64,000 nt of DNA, from NCBI GenBank assembly GCA_944470555.2, contig OX104127.1:143817787-143881786 (forward strand), in the 5' to 3' direction. The notes under the pieces were generated by a model. It made no database searches and had not been told where the DNA came from. It saw only the letters and a program-made list of their open reading frames with translations. The translations under genes and the position numbers were made by a program. Of the stretch, positions 46,054-56,945 are shown one piece after another (the first letter of the stretch is position 1; the number at the start of each line of letters is the position of its first letter). The stretch is from Heterobilharzia americana (Eukaryota > Platyhelminthes > Trematoda > Strigeidida > Schistosomatidae).

Positions 46054-49000
46054 CTGAAACAATAAGATACACAAAACACGGTAACTATGGAGAAACGAAA
46101 AGTATGTGGAAGCGGATGAAGATAGCGTCAATAACTTGCCTACGTGTTTCAGTTGCAAAATAGATTTTGAAGCTAGTACGATTTAAAATGGAAATATCAG
46201 CTTTCTACTAATTAAAATTTACTTAGGGTATCCAGAAAATTGATTTTAAGAAACAGTCAATGGTAAATTTACTACATGTATTCCAATACTCAGAAGTGAT
46301 ATTTAATGACTGAACAGAAAATTAGGAAATGGAGACACACTAAGCAGAACCAACCCCCTCTAGCTGGTAACATATTTCTGTCCTCTTTTTTTTCTCCTCA
46401 CTACAGTGGTGATAGGAAAGTTCTGAATAAAAAAATTGGCATCTCTTCTACATTTGATGTAGTTTTATTAGATATACAACTTCATAAATCCATTACCTGG
46501 ATTGGCGGAGTGAATTAAAAGTAGGAATATCCTAAAATAAATCTATACAAAAAACAACTGAGATCTGTAGCTAATTGTTCTTTAGTAATGTTTAACATCA
46601 CTTATATGATACCAATGAAAAAGTATAGGAGTTATCAGACAACTAACCATATAACTGCATTTATTTTTGTAAATAATTTCAAGTGGATAACAAAAACTTT
46701 GAATGATTTCCAGATAAGGCGAAAAATATCTTGAACTCATGTACTGCTAGCCCACTTTTTCCCACCGCGTATCACACACTTATGGACAGAGAAAACTGTC
46801 TGACGAAAGTCAACGAGTATACCAGGAAGACAATCACCATCAGTGACGACATGAAGAGAATATCATGTTATTGTGAAGGTTCTTATGGCTTGCCACGTTC
46901 AAATGTCATAACGTCAACGTATGGAAGCTCAGACAGTCAGAAAGGCATCATAGAGACACTTAAGGAATCTCATGCCAAAGAACCAACAACGGTGATCGTC
47001 TGTTGCAATTTTATCCCGTAGTCACTTGTTTTTGGCCGGCAACAACTTTAAACATAAGGAGAGACACTGTCTCACATGGCGTCCACCAACATCGAACCAA
47101 TAATAGACACAAATAGATCATATTGCTATCAGCCATCGTTGGAAAGGATTGCCCCTTTTTCTGGAGTATCAGTCTCAACTTCAATCACGTGCCAGTACAG
47201 GCTCGTATATAATTGCGCCTGACCGGTCACAGGAGATAGTTAAGCCTGTATGTTGTTGACTGCAAGATGAGAACGTGAAGTACGTATTTAGGGAGGAGTC
47301 AGCTAAGGATTTATTTGAAAGACACAACAATGCTCATTCTGAGGAAACCTGGCATGATATTAGGTCAGCCGTACAAGTAGCGATAAAGATAGACGAACAG
47401 AATCAACATTGAACCTTGCACTCAAGTGCATCAGTTCAAGTTGCCACACTTCACAGTATTATACAAAGAACAAGTGGTTCGAATAAGAGTGATATCAAGA
47501 TACACAAAGTTGTTTGAGACAATAAGTAATTTGAACATCAAAGTTAGCCCAACTATTCAAGCTTTAGAAGACGTCAAAAAGTGAACACATCTGCGCCACT
47601 GCAACCGATTTTCAACCATGTCGCCTACAGTGTTCAAACATTAATTCCTATCGTCTTGTCAACCCCAGCCAAGTAGTCTACATCTCCGAACACGGCTCAG
47701 ACCAATAGTCACAGACTGACAAGTTTTGGTCTGGCCACGCTGAACTCTCTTCCAACTTAATCCAGCTTTTAGCATGACATGTCGAGGTAGTCCATCAGTA
47801 GGTAGGTTGCTAAACTTTCGCAACGTCATCCGAACCGACTGATGCAGAAAGACGCATTCTAGTCAGCTCTGATTACAATGAAGACAGAAAGTAACTTAAG
47901 CGTAAACTGACCAAGTCTTCGCAGTGACCATGAGTAGTCATAAGTGGCGATAGAGACAGAGATGAAGTTGGGTAATACTCGGCAACTACTGACGGTTGCT
48001 AAGGATACCGCGAAGAGGATGATGGTTAATGAGGCCATCGCCGAAAAGGATGGTACCCTGATAACCTCCCAGGACAGGTGGCTAAAACGTTGGGCACAAC
48101 ACTGTGAAGCAAAATTCAACTGGCCCACGGTAACGCTTAAGTTGTTAAGCATCCAGCCCAAACCTGAGTGGCACACAACTATTGGTTCTCCAAATCTCCT
48201 CAAAATTAGGAAGGCCATTTCGTACCAGAAACGGTGCAAAGTACAAGGATATGACGGTTGTGAGTTTTCAAGGATGGAGGTAGAAAAATGCTGGTTGAAG
48301 TGACAGAGGTACTCGACAGTGTATGGGAATCAGAGGTAGAGCCGTCAGACTTATTTACTTCTTCAATTATCCTAGTCTATAAGAGCGAGAAATCTTGACA
48401 TTGTGGTCAATGATCCTAGGGTCCATAGTTAACCGAAACCTAACTGGAGCTTGAGAACAGTGAACTGAAGAAAACCAGACATGTCTCACTTCTTGAACAG
48501 GGTGCATCAATCAGATCTCCATCACTCAACAGGTTTTGGAACATAGTTATACTTTACTGTGGCACCCACTTGGTTTGAAGGCAGCATTCGACTCTATCGA
48601 CTATGAAGTGTTGTGGCAGTCTGACTGTGAAGAGGGTACCAAGCAAGTGTATAACGCTAATCAGAGATTTATACTCGAACTCATCCAGCCACGTCAAGGC
48701 TTATGGATAGCTTTCATATGAATTGACGACAACTAGTGGTGTCATCCGGGGATACCCACTTTTACCGTCCCAATTCAACTTCATCACTGATGTACTAAAG
48801 GACATAACCTTAGATACCTATGAATTCAAAGGGATTGACCTACTTCCTGTAAGTCATCCGGTTGACTCGGAGTATGCAGACGATATTGTCCTGCTAGGTG
48901 CTAAATTTTAAAACGAACGTTATGAGGCATTTAATATCTAAACTGCCCATTTTCCTGAACCTCAGTTTTGAATACAGTAATAAGTGCATGCATGGTGAGG

Positions 49001-49606
49001 TAAACTTACACATTATCCGTACATTTTACCTCTTCCAACCCGTTTTTCGGATTACTGCTTTTGGACTGCTCTCTAACGTGCCAAAAGGCATGAACTTCAG
49101 TGAGGAGCCGAGCTTCAGATACGAATTCACTGTAATCTTCTAATAACAGTTTACCAGCTTCCTCATTCAGAGCTGATTCTGGATTAGGTTCTATCATCAA
49201 GCACCTTATTGTCTAAGAAATCAGTAACACAATATAACGTACTAGAAGTATGTGTCGAAGACCCAAGTTAGACTTCCAATCTTTTTTCAGAGTATTGACG
49301 CAAACTTCACCGGTAGTCGGGGCAATATTTGGATGAAATATTTTCGTGCAAAAGTACGCCTTTGGGGGCTCTATGGGATACTGTAATGGAATTATCATCC
49401 TGAGACGGAATTTTCCGCCCTCATAAGGAGTCCCTACAGGACCATCTAGTAGAGCCTTAAAAATATAAATTATGACGCAAACTAACTTCAACTTGGGTCA
49501 TATCTCGCTCATTGAGTGTTATTCGAATACCATCAATCGGATCAGCGGTAAAATCGCGCCACTCTTTGTACAAACGCCGAGCGAACTCTGGGATTGCATT
49601 CTCCAT
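45969..49606 (-). CDS. UBE2S: Ubiquitin-conjugating enzyme E2 S (UBE2S), four exons
   Basis: Exons on the minus strand: 49606-49487, 49455-49243, 49212-49010, 46053-45969; 621 coding bases, 206 residues (human protein 222). All introns are GT-AG and phases agree. Start ATG has G at -3 and +4, and an in-frame TGA lies two codons upstream. The UBC fold includes [23 protein letters not shown] (residues 79-83), catalytic Cys92 in GEVCVN, KKDW, and [11 protein letters not shown], the signature of the UBE2S subfamily. A short basic tail ends RKALKRL, matching the LRRL-type terminus that docks UBE2S on the anaphase-promoting complex, where the enzyme extends Lys11-linked chains in mitosis (family knowledge). 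The tail has fewer lysines than the human one. The gene converges on the RhoGAP gene. No pseudogene lesion was seen. Confidence 0.93.
46730..48907 (+). mobile_element. LINE (family B) EN and RT, antisense in UBE2S intron
   Basis: The endonuclease portion is at 46731-47395 ([11 protein letters not shown] where GDFN is expected, [24 protein letters not shown]). After an interruption the pre-RT and RT follow at 47880-48907: [67 protein letters not shown] and finally [12 protein letters not shown]. The sequence breaks off immediately after the YADD box. Stops and frameshifts show it is dead. Its right end is about 100 bases from the UBE2S exon 3 donor. Confidence 0.88.
47395..47870 (-). mobile_element. 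Reverse LINE tail nested inside another LINE copy
   Basis: It shows the family B 3' tail in reverse (TCAAGTTGCCACACTTCACA) plus degraded C-terminal text. It matches the reverse copies at 42.55 and 43.25 kb and splits the forward element between its endonuclease and RT parts. Confidence 0.75.
49010..49212 (-). CDS. UBE2S: UBE2S exon 3
   Basis: 203 bases, phase 0 to 2. It encodes [20 protein letters not shown] and then [20 protein letters not shown], the last helices of the E2 fold, followed by a hydrophilic stretch. A strong donor GTAAGT (49009-49004) overlaps an in-frame TAA, so unspliced reading would end the protein at KCTDNV. Confidence 0.9.
49213..49242 (-). other. 30-base intron of UBE2S
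   Basis: GTACGT...TTTCTTAG on the minus strand, exactly 30 bases. Splicing joins LRHILL to [13 protein letters not shown], as in the human LRHVLLTIKCLLIHPNPES. Because 30 is a multiple of three, retention would keep the frame; the TAG inside the acceptor, however, is read as a stop. Confidence 0.92.
49243..49455 (-). CDS. UBE2S: UBE2S exon 2: catalytic core
   Basis: 213 bases, 71 codons, phase 0 at both ends. It carries [13 protein letters not shown], the HPN motif, the active-site Cys92 (TGC, complement of 49300-49302) and [16 protein letters not shown]. The loop before the Cys is one residue longer than in human. Confidence 0.95.
49456..49486 (-). other. 31-base intron of UBE2S
   Basis: GTTAGT...TTTTTAAG on the minus strand. 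Its removal joins TQVE to [14 protein letters not shown] exactly where human UBE2S runs continuously (LQ-VTIEGPEGTPY). Reading through it gives a stop after nine codons. Tiny 5' introns are a known schistosome feature. Confidence 0.92.
49487..49606 (-). CDS. UBE2S: UBE2S exon 1
   Basis: 120 bases, 40 codons, starting [16 protein letters not shown] and ending NERDMTQVE. It aligns with the human N-terminus about four residues in, so the protein starts slightly later. Context GAAATGG favours this ATG. It ends in phase 0 before a 31-base intron. Confidence 0.9.
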
Positions 49607-50559
49607 TTCTCAGTACCAAATTGAGTCCCTGCTGCGGAACGTAATTACAATTTGGCGCGAGTAAGATACAAGCAAGCAGCGTAATTAGGACAGTGACGCA
49701 CTCCAAGGTCATGTCTGGATCACAAGATTGGTAGATCTAGAAATGGATTCTGGGTATCGGTTAGCGCGCTTTTAATGACAGTAGTCAAAATACCATGTTT
49801 TCAGCCGTAACCATGATGTCTTGTGATGTGAGATTGGTGATCGATAGAGTCATGATAATGAATAATTCAGAATTGTCCTAGTATGAACTTGACAAACCCA
49901 GAGGCCAATCACTAAGTATTCTTACTTGTTATGTACCCACGAATAAGAGAACAAAATAGTGTAGTAGGATGGGGTAGTATGTTTATGAGGTCGTGTCAAG
50001 ATACCGATGAGTTCCAGCTAAATGATTTCAGATTCTTACTTGTTGTTTGAGAATAGGAGGCTGAGAGCTGTGAAGACTGCATGAAATTGTGTATAAACTA
50101 CTCAAATTAAAAGTGTTTCATTTTCATTTTGTACATTTTTCCCAGTACTTGCAAAACCGAATGCTGTTTATCTGAACACACCTTTTGGTTGTGGTGGTTA
50201 TTACTGACTTTTCTGCCGCTGTTAAACGTGGAAATACAGCGTGCTTCTGTCCATTCCTACTTCTCTCTCCGTGACTATTGCCTGTCGTGAATACTCGTCG
50301 GCTGTCTTTGGGTTTTACAGGACCTCTCATCCTACTTCCAAATATTACGACAATCAAGCCAACCAACATCAGCTGTGGGGAGCTAATAAGTATCGACGTC
50401 TGAACTCCAGAGTATACAACACCGTATGAAACAGTAGCGAAGACATAACATTCAAGTAACCAGTTATTATACATAACATTGTCGTTATTATTTTGGTGTC
50501 ATAACGCATAAATTTCCATATTTCTGTGTCAGTGAATCTGTTTTTTTAATTTTATGTAG
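49607..50559. other. Upstream flank of UBE2S
   Basis: No gene recognised. A 116-codon minus-strand frame (50124-50474) and its forward shadow carry no motif I know. They may be part of a repeat; the end of the minus frame (SIRFCKYWEKCTK) looks repeat-like but I cannot assign it. Any UBE2S promoter would lie at the left edge, and no TATA element stands out. Confidence 0.4.
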
Positions 50560-51010
50560 TTTATCACTTCGGATTACTTGACATTTCTTTGGGTCCACTA
50601 CAGAGCCTATACTAATCCTTTTCCAGTAGATTTCTGTGCTTGTGCAATTCCCTTTGGACCAAGCCAATTGATGACGTTGACACTACTTCTTCTGGGAGTC
50701 GGTTCCAGGCATTGATTACTCAATGTAAGGGCCAGTGCCCTGCGGAGAGCCTTTGTTCTTTGATTTCGTAGCCTCTTACCATGTCCTGTGAGGTGTTCCA
50801 GCGTAGTGGGGGGAAGAGAGAGGATGGATCACACCTGAAGTCATTTTTAGAATCCTGTATAGCGTGATTAGGTTTCCCATGTGTCTGCGATAGGAAAAAG
50901 TGAAGAGGTTCGGCTCCTTAAGTCTGTCTTCATAGGTAGGTCCAGCCATCGCAGGGATTATACGAGTGGATGACTAGCGGGTCGACTGTGAGGAGTGTGA
51001 CGTAACACGT
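50560..51010 (-). mobile_element. CR1-like LINE 3' end, reverse
   Basis: On minus: TYEDRLKEPNLFTFSYRR, MGNLITLYRILKMTSG, then after a frameshift VINAWNRLPEEVVSTSSI. This is the YEERL...YRRLRGDLI...WN.LP..VV pattern at the C-terminus of CR1/L2-type ORF2. A second related tail follows at 51.48 kb. Confidence 0.78.
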
Positions 51011-51479
51011 GGCGTGGATGCTCTACCAGGTGCCCTGAGCTAAGCGAGTAAGGTAAAATTATGAAGGTTAGCATCGATGTTGAACTTCGTCGAACCCCAG
51101 GCTATTGGTTCTGGAGAAGCGGATGACACTACCTGTGAATCAAGTCGTGAGGGAGCATTTTGAGCAGGAAATTTTCAGTTCGCTAAGATATTTCAACGGA
51201 CTAATTTGGACTTTGTGAAATCATTCAATTCTGGGTGATTTTGTGGCGTATATGTGTACGTTTGGACACAAAAAGAGTGATCGATCACACAGTGTTAGGC
51301 TGGGAATGCTGTAATCGTTTCATGGGTGTTATTTTACACCCTTATAGGTCTTGATGTACAAAATCTCATTCGTCTTCTTACATCAGTCGTGTAAACAACG
51401 AGCTGCTTGTTTCATGCATCAAAGTAAATCATGTCAAGCTGATAACCAGATAACAGATTCAGGCTTGTTGTTTTCGAAT

Positions 51480-51890
51480 GGAAGTCTGTGAGCCCATAAT
51501 AATCCATTTCCATTAGTTTGGTTTGCTTGTTCAATCCTCTATTGAAGGAGTCGAACGATGGCGCAGACACCATCTCTTCTGTGGGTCGGTCTCAGGGGTT
51601 GACCGCCGGAGGCTAGAAGCAGCACTCTACGGAGGCTGCGCTTGTTCTTTTCTTTTGCATTCTTTTAGCATGTTCTCCGAGGTGCCCCGACCTAGTGAGA
51701 TGGAAAAGATAAGACAGACTAAGTCCGAAGTAATTTCTTAGAATCCTGTATGGCATGACCAGATCTCACTACTGTCTGTATGGAATCAGGAGAAGTTAAA
51801 CTCCACAAGTCGATCTCCCCAGATCTCCCCCAGACATCAAGGGGGTCGTACTAGCGAATGTACTCTGAAGTCTTTCCAGTGGATGTGAGT
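51480..51890 (-). mobile_element. Second CR1-like LINE 3' end, reverse
   Basis: DNA similar to the preceding copy (AGAATCCTGTATGGC..GA, GTCTGTATGGAATCAGGAGA, TGTTCTCCGAGGTG). On minus it reads LVEFNFS, then DSSEIWSCHTGF, and CLRHRSTPSIEDLNK in several frames. More decayed than its neighbour and in the same orientation. Confidence 0.65.
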
Positions 51891-53279
51891 CATTTTTCAG
51901 GCAAGAATTTGTGACCTGTGCACAGTTTTCTGTTTTAGACCTAACGAAGTATGCATATAAGATGGCGAACATATCACGACTTGTTTCGTAAGCGTTTCGC
52001 GTAATGCCCGAATCGTCCTAAAGCCCCGAGCTGTGGCCAGTGGACAGTGAGCTGTGGTTTTCAGATCATAACTCTCTGTGATTCTTGGGTCATTGTGACC
52101 CAAGACTAAGGGTAGAAGAGTCTCACCAATACAGTGGTTGTCGTCGTCTGTGTGCCCAAGTGCAATCCAGCCAGCAATTACTTCTGGCGCACTTCGGGTT
52201 AGGGCATATACATTCTTTCCATTGCCTATTTCCGCTTATGAGATTTCCAGCATATGGACACATTCTACAACAACGTTTGAACGATTCACATAAGGTTGCA
52301 AACCATGGTTTCATAAAACTGTCGATCTTTAATATTCGGAAAATAAGGGCCCAGTGTCAACGCCTCTTGAACCTCTGGCTGAATGTACAGACTTTGGGTA
52401 ATTCAGGTGCACTTGCGGAACTTAAAAAATTCCCGGACTATTGCATACACTTTGGGTAGCGCTAGACACTTGCAATGAGCTTGACTTTACACCACAAACA
52501 CCATTTCGCGGCGGTTTTCTTGGGGTTTATTCTACTTTCATGTACACTTATCACTTTTTGAAAGTTCCTGTGCGAGGCGTATGAGTATATGCTAAAAACA
52601 CTAGATGCGATCACTGACGGCATTGAACCTCATTTTAACACACCAGAAAAACTGACTGGTGAGCTGAATATCAGGGGAAGCTCGTCGAAGCAAGTTGTTT
52701 ATATATGCTAGGAAAGGAAAAAGTCCAATTACTGGACCGGGAGAACTCCACTTGGACACTTCATTTCTTCAAACATGGAGAAACTCACTGGAGCTTTGTA
52801 TGATCGGCCTCATAGATATGAGGACATCCAATCAATGATCGGTGGTCCGACCCAAGATTAGTTTGAATTTGTGAATAAGGCAATCGTTCGCGCATCTATA
52901 GATGTAATTCATCCGTATACGTCAACAAACAGCTGGAGTGGTACGGGCGCATTGTGTCTTAACATTAAGGAAACTAAGACTAATTATATCCAACATCATC
53001 AGGTAGATGATAACCCTTGAAAAACTAACAGCAAATGAATCTGTGATAATTTCTCGGATGAATTGGGGAAACAATGAAGGTTCTCAACGGCACCACGTGC
53101 AATTAAAAAAATGAGTGAACGCCTATTATGTGGACTGTATTTCATAATAAAAAAGACATTCAACACAGTCGTGAATATAACTATGAAAGAAACGTAGAAA
53201 TTGGTTGGACAGACAAGTAGTTTGGAATCATGCCTGAGTCTGGTAACGTGCCCAGAATGTATGAGTTGGACGGTATCTG
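51891..53279. other. Unassigned stretch before Penelope fragment
   Basis: GC content is higher than in the left half. A forward frame of 124 codons at 52085-52459 and text such as TLDAITDGIEPHFNTPEKL near 52.6 kb have no family I recognise. This may be the upstream part of the Penelope-like element. Confidence 0.35.
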
Positions 53280-53570
53280 ATAAACTTGATAATAGATTTC
53301 GGGAATACACTGGCGTATATGTTGTCGAAGCCATTAGTTAACACGCTACCACCAGTACCAGACACCCGGCAGGCAAAATTTGTCGACTCCTTGCAAATGG
53401 TGGAAAGACTTAGGAAAGCTAAAATAAATGAAGAGGATGAGCTAGTTAGTTTTCACATGGTCAGCCTATGTGCGAAAACGCCAATAAAGATAGCTGCGAG
53501 ATCACCGAAGGCAAGATTTAAAAAAGGATCATCTGAGAGAAAGCGTCAGGGACGCCCATTTCCTTTACAT
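53280..53570 (+). mobile_element. Penelope-like reverse transcriptase fragment
   Basis: Forward frame: IIDFGNTLAYMLSKPLVN, AKFVDSLQMVERLRKAKINE, EDELVSFHMVSLCAKTPI. This matches the Penelope RT pattern RPIVDF..TPAY.LSK and VSFDVVSLFTKVPI, with the catalytic Asp of SFDVVS replaced by His. The rest of the RT is missing. The orientation is the same as the GIY-YIG copy at 26.8 kb. Confidence 0.72.
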
Positions 53571-53649
53571 TCCACACACACAGCATGTACATGTTTGAGC
53601 TGGTGTATTCCACTCTCTTTTCCCGTACGTGGATCGCATTTCATATGAC

Positions 53650-55770
53650 CCATACGGTTTGGATTGGCACTTGCCTCCTAAACTGTGTTAGTTGTTCCTT
53701 GTCTTTTAAGGTTACTGTAAACCTTTTAAATAGGGTCCGTTTTCATTCCGAGATACTATAAACTCATCCGACTTCCACTCTCTTGATTTCTCTCTGCGAA
53801 TCATTAGGGTTGAATCGTCTCAATCCTCGGGTATAACTTGTTGGGCATCTTCGTTCTTTCTCGCAACTCCTCATCATAACAGCGGCAACAGGGTCAATTT
53901 TCTGGTAATGGACAGTTCGAAAATTGAATGAATGTTAGAACAACAATTCAAGCCTACCGAAATTCGGGCTCGCAAGAAGACTGCTACTGCTGCACTAGTT
54001 TTCTTCCGCTGGTTCCCAACTTTCTGCAAAGTTCTTCAGTAAACTCGCCTGGTTACTAACATCCTGGATGGTACCATATACGAAAACTCAACTACAATAA
54101 CTGGTCTAAGGCTTCTGGACGGTCATGATGGTAACGAAAAGCTGGAAGAATAACCAACTCTAAACAATAAACTTACCTAGTGACTCAAAGTGAGATATAT
54201 TCGCGAACAAACCCACACAACAAGCATCTCCAGCACTTTCCTTCATTTGGCTCCGTCTGAAAGAAAACATTAGCGGTCAACTTACTTCCTTGATAATGTT
54301 GGACGCTTCAGCGTGAATTCTATGTGCAAGACTCCACTACCACTGGATAATGGTCCTTCAAATGATTATTTCCTTTTACCGCCGCAGCCAATTTTGATGG
54401 CTTGCACCCGTATTGGTGTATGTGGTAAGACTACGAGTGGGAAACGTGTAAACTCAGATATCCACGTGGATTAGGTGGTTATGTTAACACTTACTCTTAC
54501 TTGAAACTGATGAAGTGAGTTTTTGTTGACCAATGATACTATAGACATGTAAAAAGATGTTAAAATAAACGTTTATCTGACGAAATACAGAACTACACCG
54601 CCAGATTAAACATCCCGGTCACATGTAACCCAAACGTCGAATATTGTGCGACTTTGGTGCCACTTTATCGGGAAAAAAGAATGGTGAGTGGAGACGACCG
54701 AAACCCATGAACAGTCTGCATGTATTGCAGGCACTTTCAATATCATGATAAAACTTGATACCCTACCTTCTGTATCATTCAGGATGGCTCAGTTAACGGA
54801 GATTTCTCCACCATTATCAATTTGATGATGTCTGTAAACTGGCTTCTCTCTTGTTAAATTCTTAATTTGAGAATAAAATATTTACTTATTCAAAATCAGA
54901 CTGAATGGCCATTGACGACTGGTTAATGGTCAGCCGATAGGGATACAGGAATACAAAAATGTGAAGAGTTCATCGGCAGCAGCCCGAGTGCAGGATGAAG
55001 GACACAGTATCGATTGGGACAATGATGACATCTTAAAGCCAGACATGATCAAACAGAAGGAATAATTGTTGACTTAATCCATGTTCACGCAAGCCACACC
55101 TAACACGTAATAAAAGAGACTCAGGACAGCTGTCTGGGAGGCGAAACATAGTACCGGAGAAAACAAATGACACAAATACAAGACAAAAACATTATATCAA
55201 TAAATTCTATCCGAAAGTGTGTGAACGGGTAATTCTAACCAATGGCATGATCACGGGTATTAGTTTTGCTGGGAATATTGCCGAAACGAAATAACATTGC
55301 GTGCAAATATTCATCATGAATGAATTTTTAACAAATTAGTTCTCTCCCCAAACACAAATTCTTCGTACATGTAACCTTCCCTTGGCGTTGAGAACCCGTT
55401 CATAACTTACCCCAGCTAAGGCTGGTGCTCCATCCTACAGTACCGTGGCGTGAACTTTATCTGATCCCGGGGAGGCATTTTATGAGCAGCAGTTCGTCAC
55501 GTGCTAGCCCAACGCCTAAGTCAGCGACCGAGGGTCCTACTCTGTTAATGGGATAGTCGTAAGCTCCTGAGTGGGCAGTTGACAACAAAAGCGTCTGCAG
55601 ATACTGATCGTTTAGGACTTCAGCTACTTCGCTGCCTGCACTAGTCAGCGCGTTGGGCCAAACCAGTCGATAGGCTCGCCTTGGCCTAAAGAAGCAGCGC
55701 AGTCTAGAAATGACCACGCTAGCAAGCTTAGCCTGAAGCCATTGCTGGTCGGCTTTCAAAGTCCTCGTCA
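53650..55770. other. Unassigned repeat-rich stretch
   Basis: No coding frames with recognisable motifs. One arm of the 39.3 kb foldback family occurs at about 55243-55290. The last 400 bases are GC-rich and could be the 5' UTR of the following LINE. Confidence 0.4.
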
Positions 55771-55772
55771 AA

Positions 55773-56945
55773 GTGTTCCTTGTCTGTCTGAATAACCTGC
55801 TTGTGTATTCAGTATCATTGTTTTATGTTCGGCCCAGCGGTGTTTTTTTAGCCGAAATGGCGGAGTTGCCTACCACCCCAGGTGACTTGGAGCGCTTCAG
55901 TGCTGAAAGTGGAAGAGACTGGCTGACTGGGTGTATGGTTTTGCAGAGCATGAAGCTCTAATTATTGTCCACATCCTACCAAGCATGGTCAACTTCCTGA
56001 TCTGTCTGTTCCAGCCCCATCTCAAGAGCTGGAGGAGAAGACGAAGCTGTGACCTGTTTAATCCCTCCCATTCCTCACTAGATGCCCTGTTGAGCCAAAC
56101 TGCGGCTTAAAATGCATCAAAGTACGCCAACTGTATACTGAAGAGTGAGGAAATACAAGCGAAAACCTATCGCACAGGTGGGAGGTAATTTTGCATGAGT
56201 TTTCTCTAGTTACTTTTGCCTAACCAGCACCAAGTCCACCATATGTGCCTGTTTCTTACTGCCGGCCGCCGTCACTTCCTCCCAGTAGTCGTGACAAGTT
56301 TCAGTTTAGTATTTACTGAACTGGCTACTCAACCTACTTCATTGTCTAACTACGAGGAAATCGATAACTGTTTGCCAGAGGAGGTAACGGGATTTTCGGT
56401 CGTGGCTGAAACGCCTGTTTGGGTGAGTGTAAATGCTGGTGGGCCTGACCCTTTCTGTGTGGCAGAACGGCGTGAAATACCATATCACATCCTAAACGTC
56501 GTCTATCGAATGTTTATAAATCAGGTTTGTGAGCGTGTTTCGCCAGAAGAGCTCCGGCCATTTCACGCTGAACTTTCAGCAGATCTGCAAATAGTGATGA
56601 TGACCCGAATTCGGTCTTTGTAGAAGTCGATAGGATGCGGTGCCTAAACTCACGACGGTCTTCATCAACAACTTCAAAATCGACTTAGGAAGGAACAGGA
56701 GTCTATTGCAATGGTAACATTTGTCGGGGCGGAACAGAGACAGCGCGCAAACCTTCATGAACTAGCCTCCAAATGTAGTCGATATTGGGAAGGCTACGGA
56801 TTCAAAACTACCAGTACTAAGAACAATTTCGCTCCTGTTCAAACCACCCGTCATAATAATAACGGAGTCATGGTGTCACCCTAGCATGCCAGATGAAGGG
56901 TTAGTATCGACATGTACGCGCATTTTAGATGTGACTAGAGCAATA
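55773..56945 (+). mobile_element. Possible ORF1 of the following CR1-like LINE
   Basis: Forward frames MAELPTTPGDLERFSAESGR (55857), FQPHLKSWRRRRSCDLFNPS, a 135-codon frame at 56216-56623 and RANLHELASKCSRYWEGYGF (near 56740). They are open in patches, in the same orientation and directly upstream of the endonuclease. I do not recognise a named domain; a gag-like or ORF1-like protein is an inference from position. Confidence 0.4.

Larger units (their letters stand above)
46054..49009 (-). other. UBE2S intron 3 (2956 bases) with nested retroelements
   Basis: Donor GTAAGT (49009-49004) and acceptor TTATTGTTTCAG (ending 46054) on minus. It is filled from about 46.73 to 48.9 kb by a forward-strand LINE that itself carries a reverse LINE tail. 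46.06-46.7 kb has no recognised content. Confidence 0.85.

Noticed and set aside
49006..49008. TAA as the end of UBE2S
   Set aside because: It overlaps a strong GTAAGT donor, and the alternative exon at 46053-45969 restores the family's C-terminal tail in the right phase.
50124..50474. 116-codon minus-strand frame upstream of UBE2S as an extra gene or 5' exon
   Set aside because: No link to UBE2S, whose start codon has an in-frame stop just upstream; the sequence looks repeat-derived but could not be assigned.
52085..52459. 124-codon forward frame as a host gene
   Set aside because: No recognisable domain and surrounded by retroelement remnants; left unassigned.
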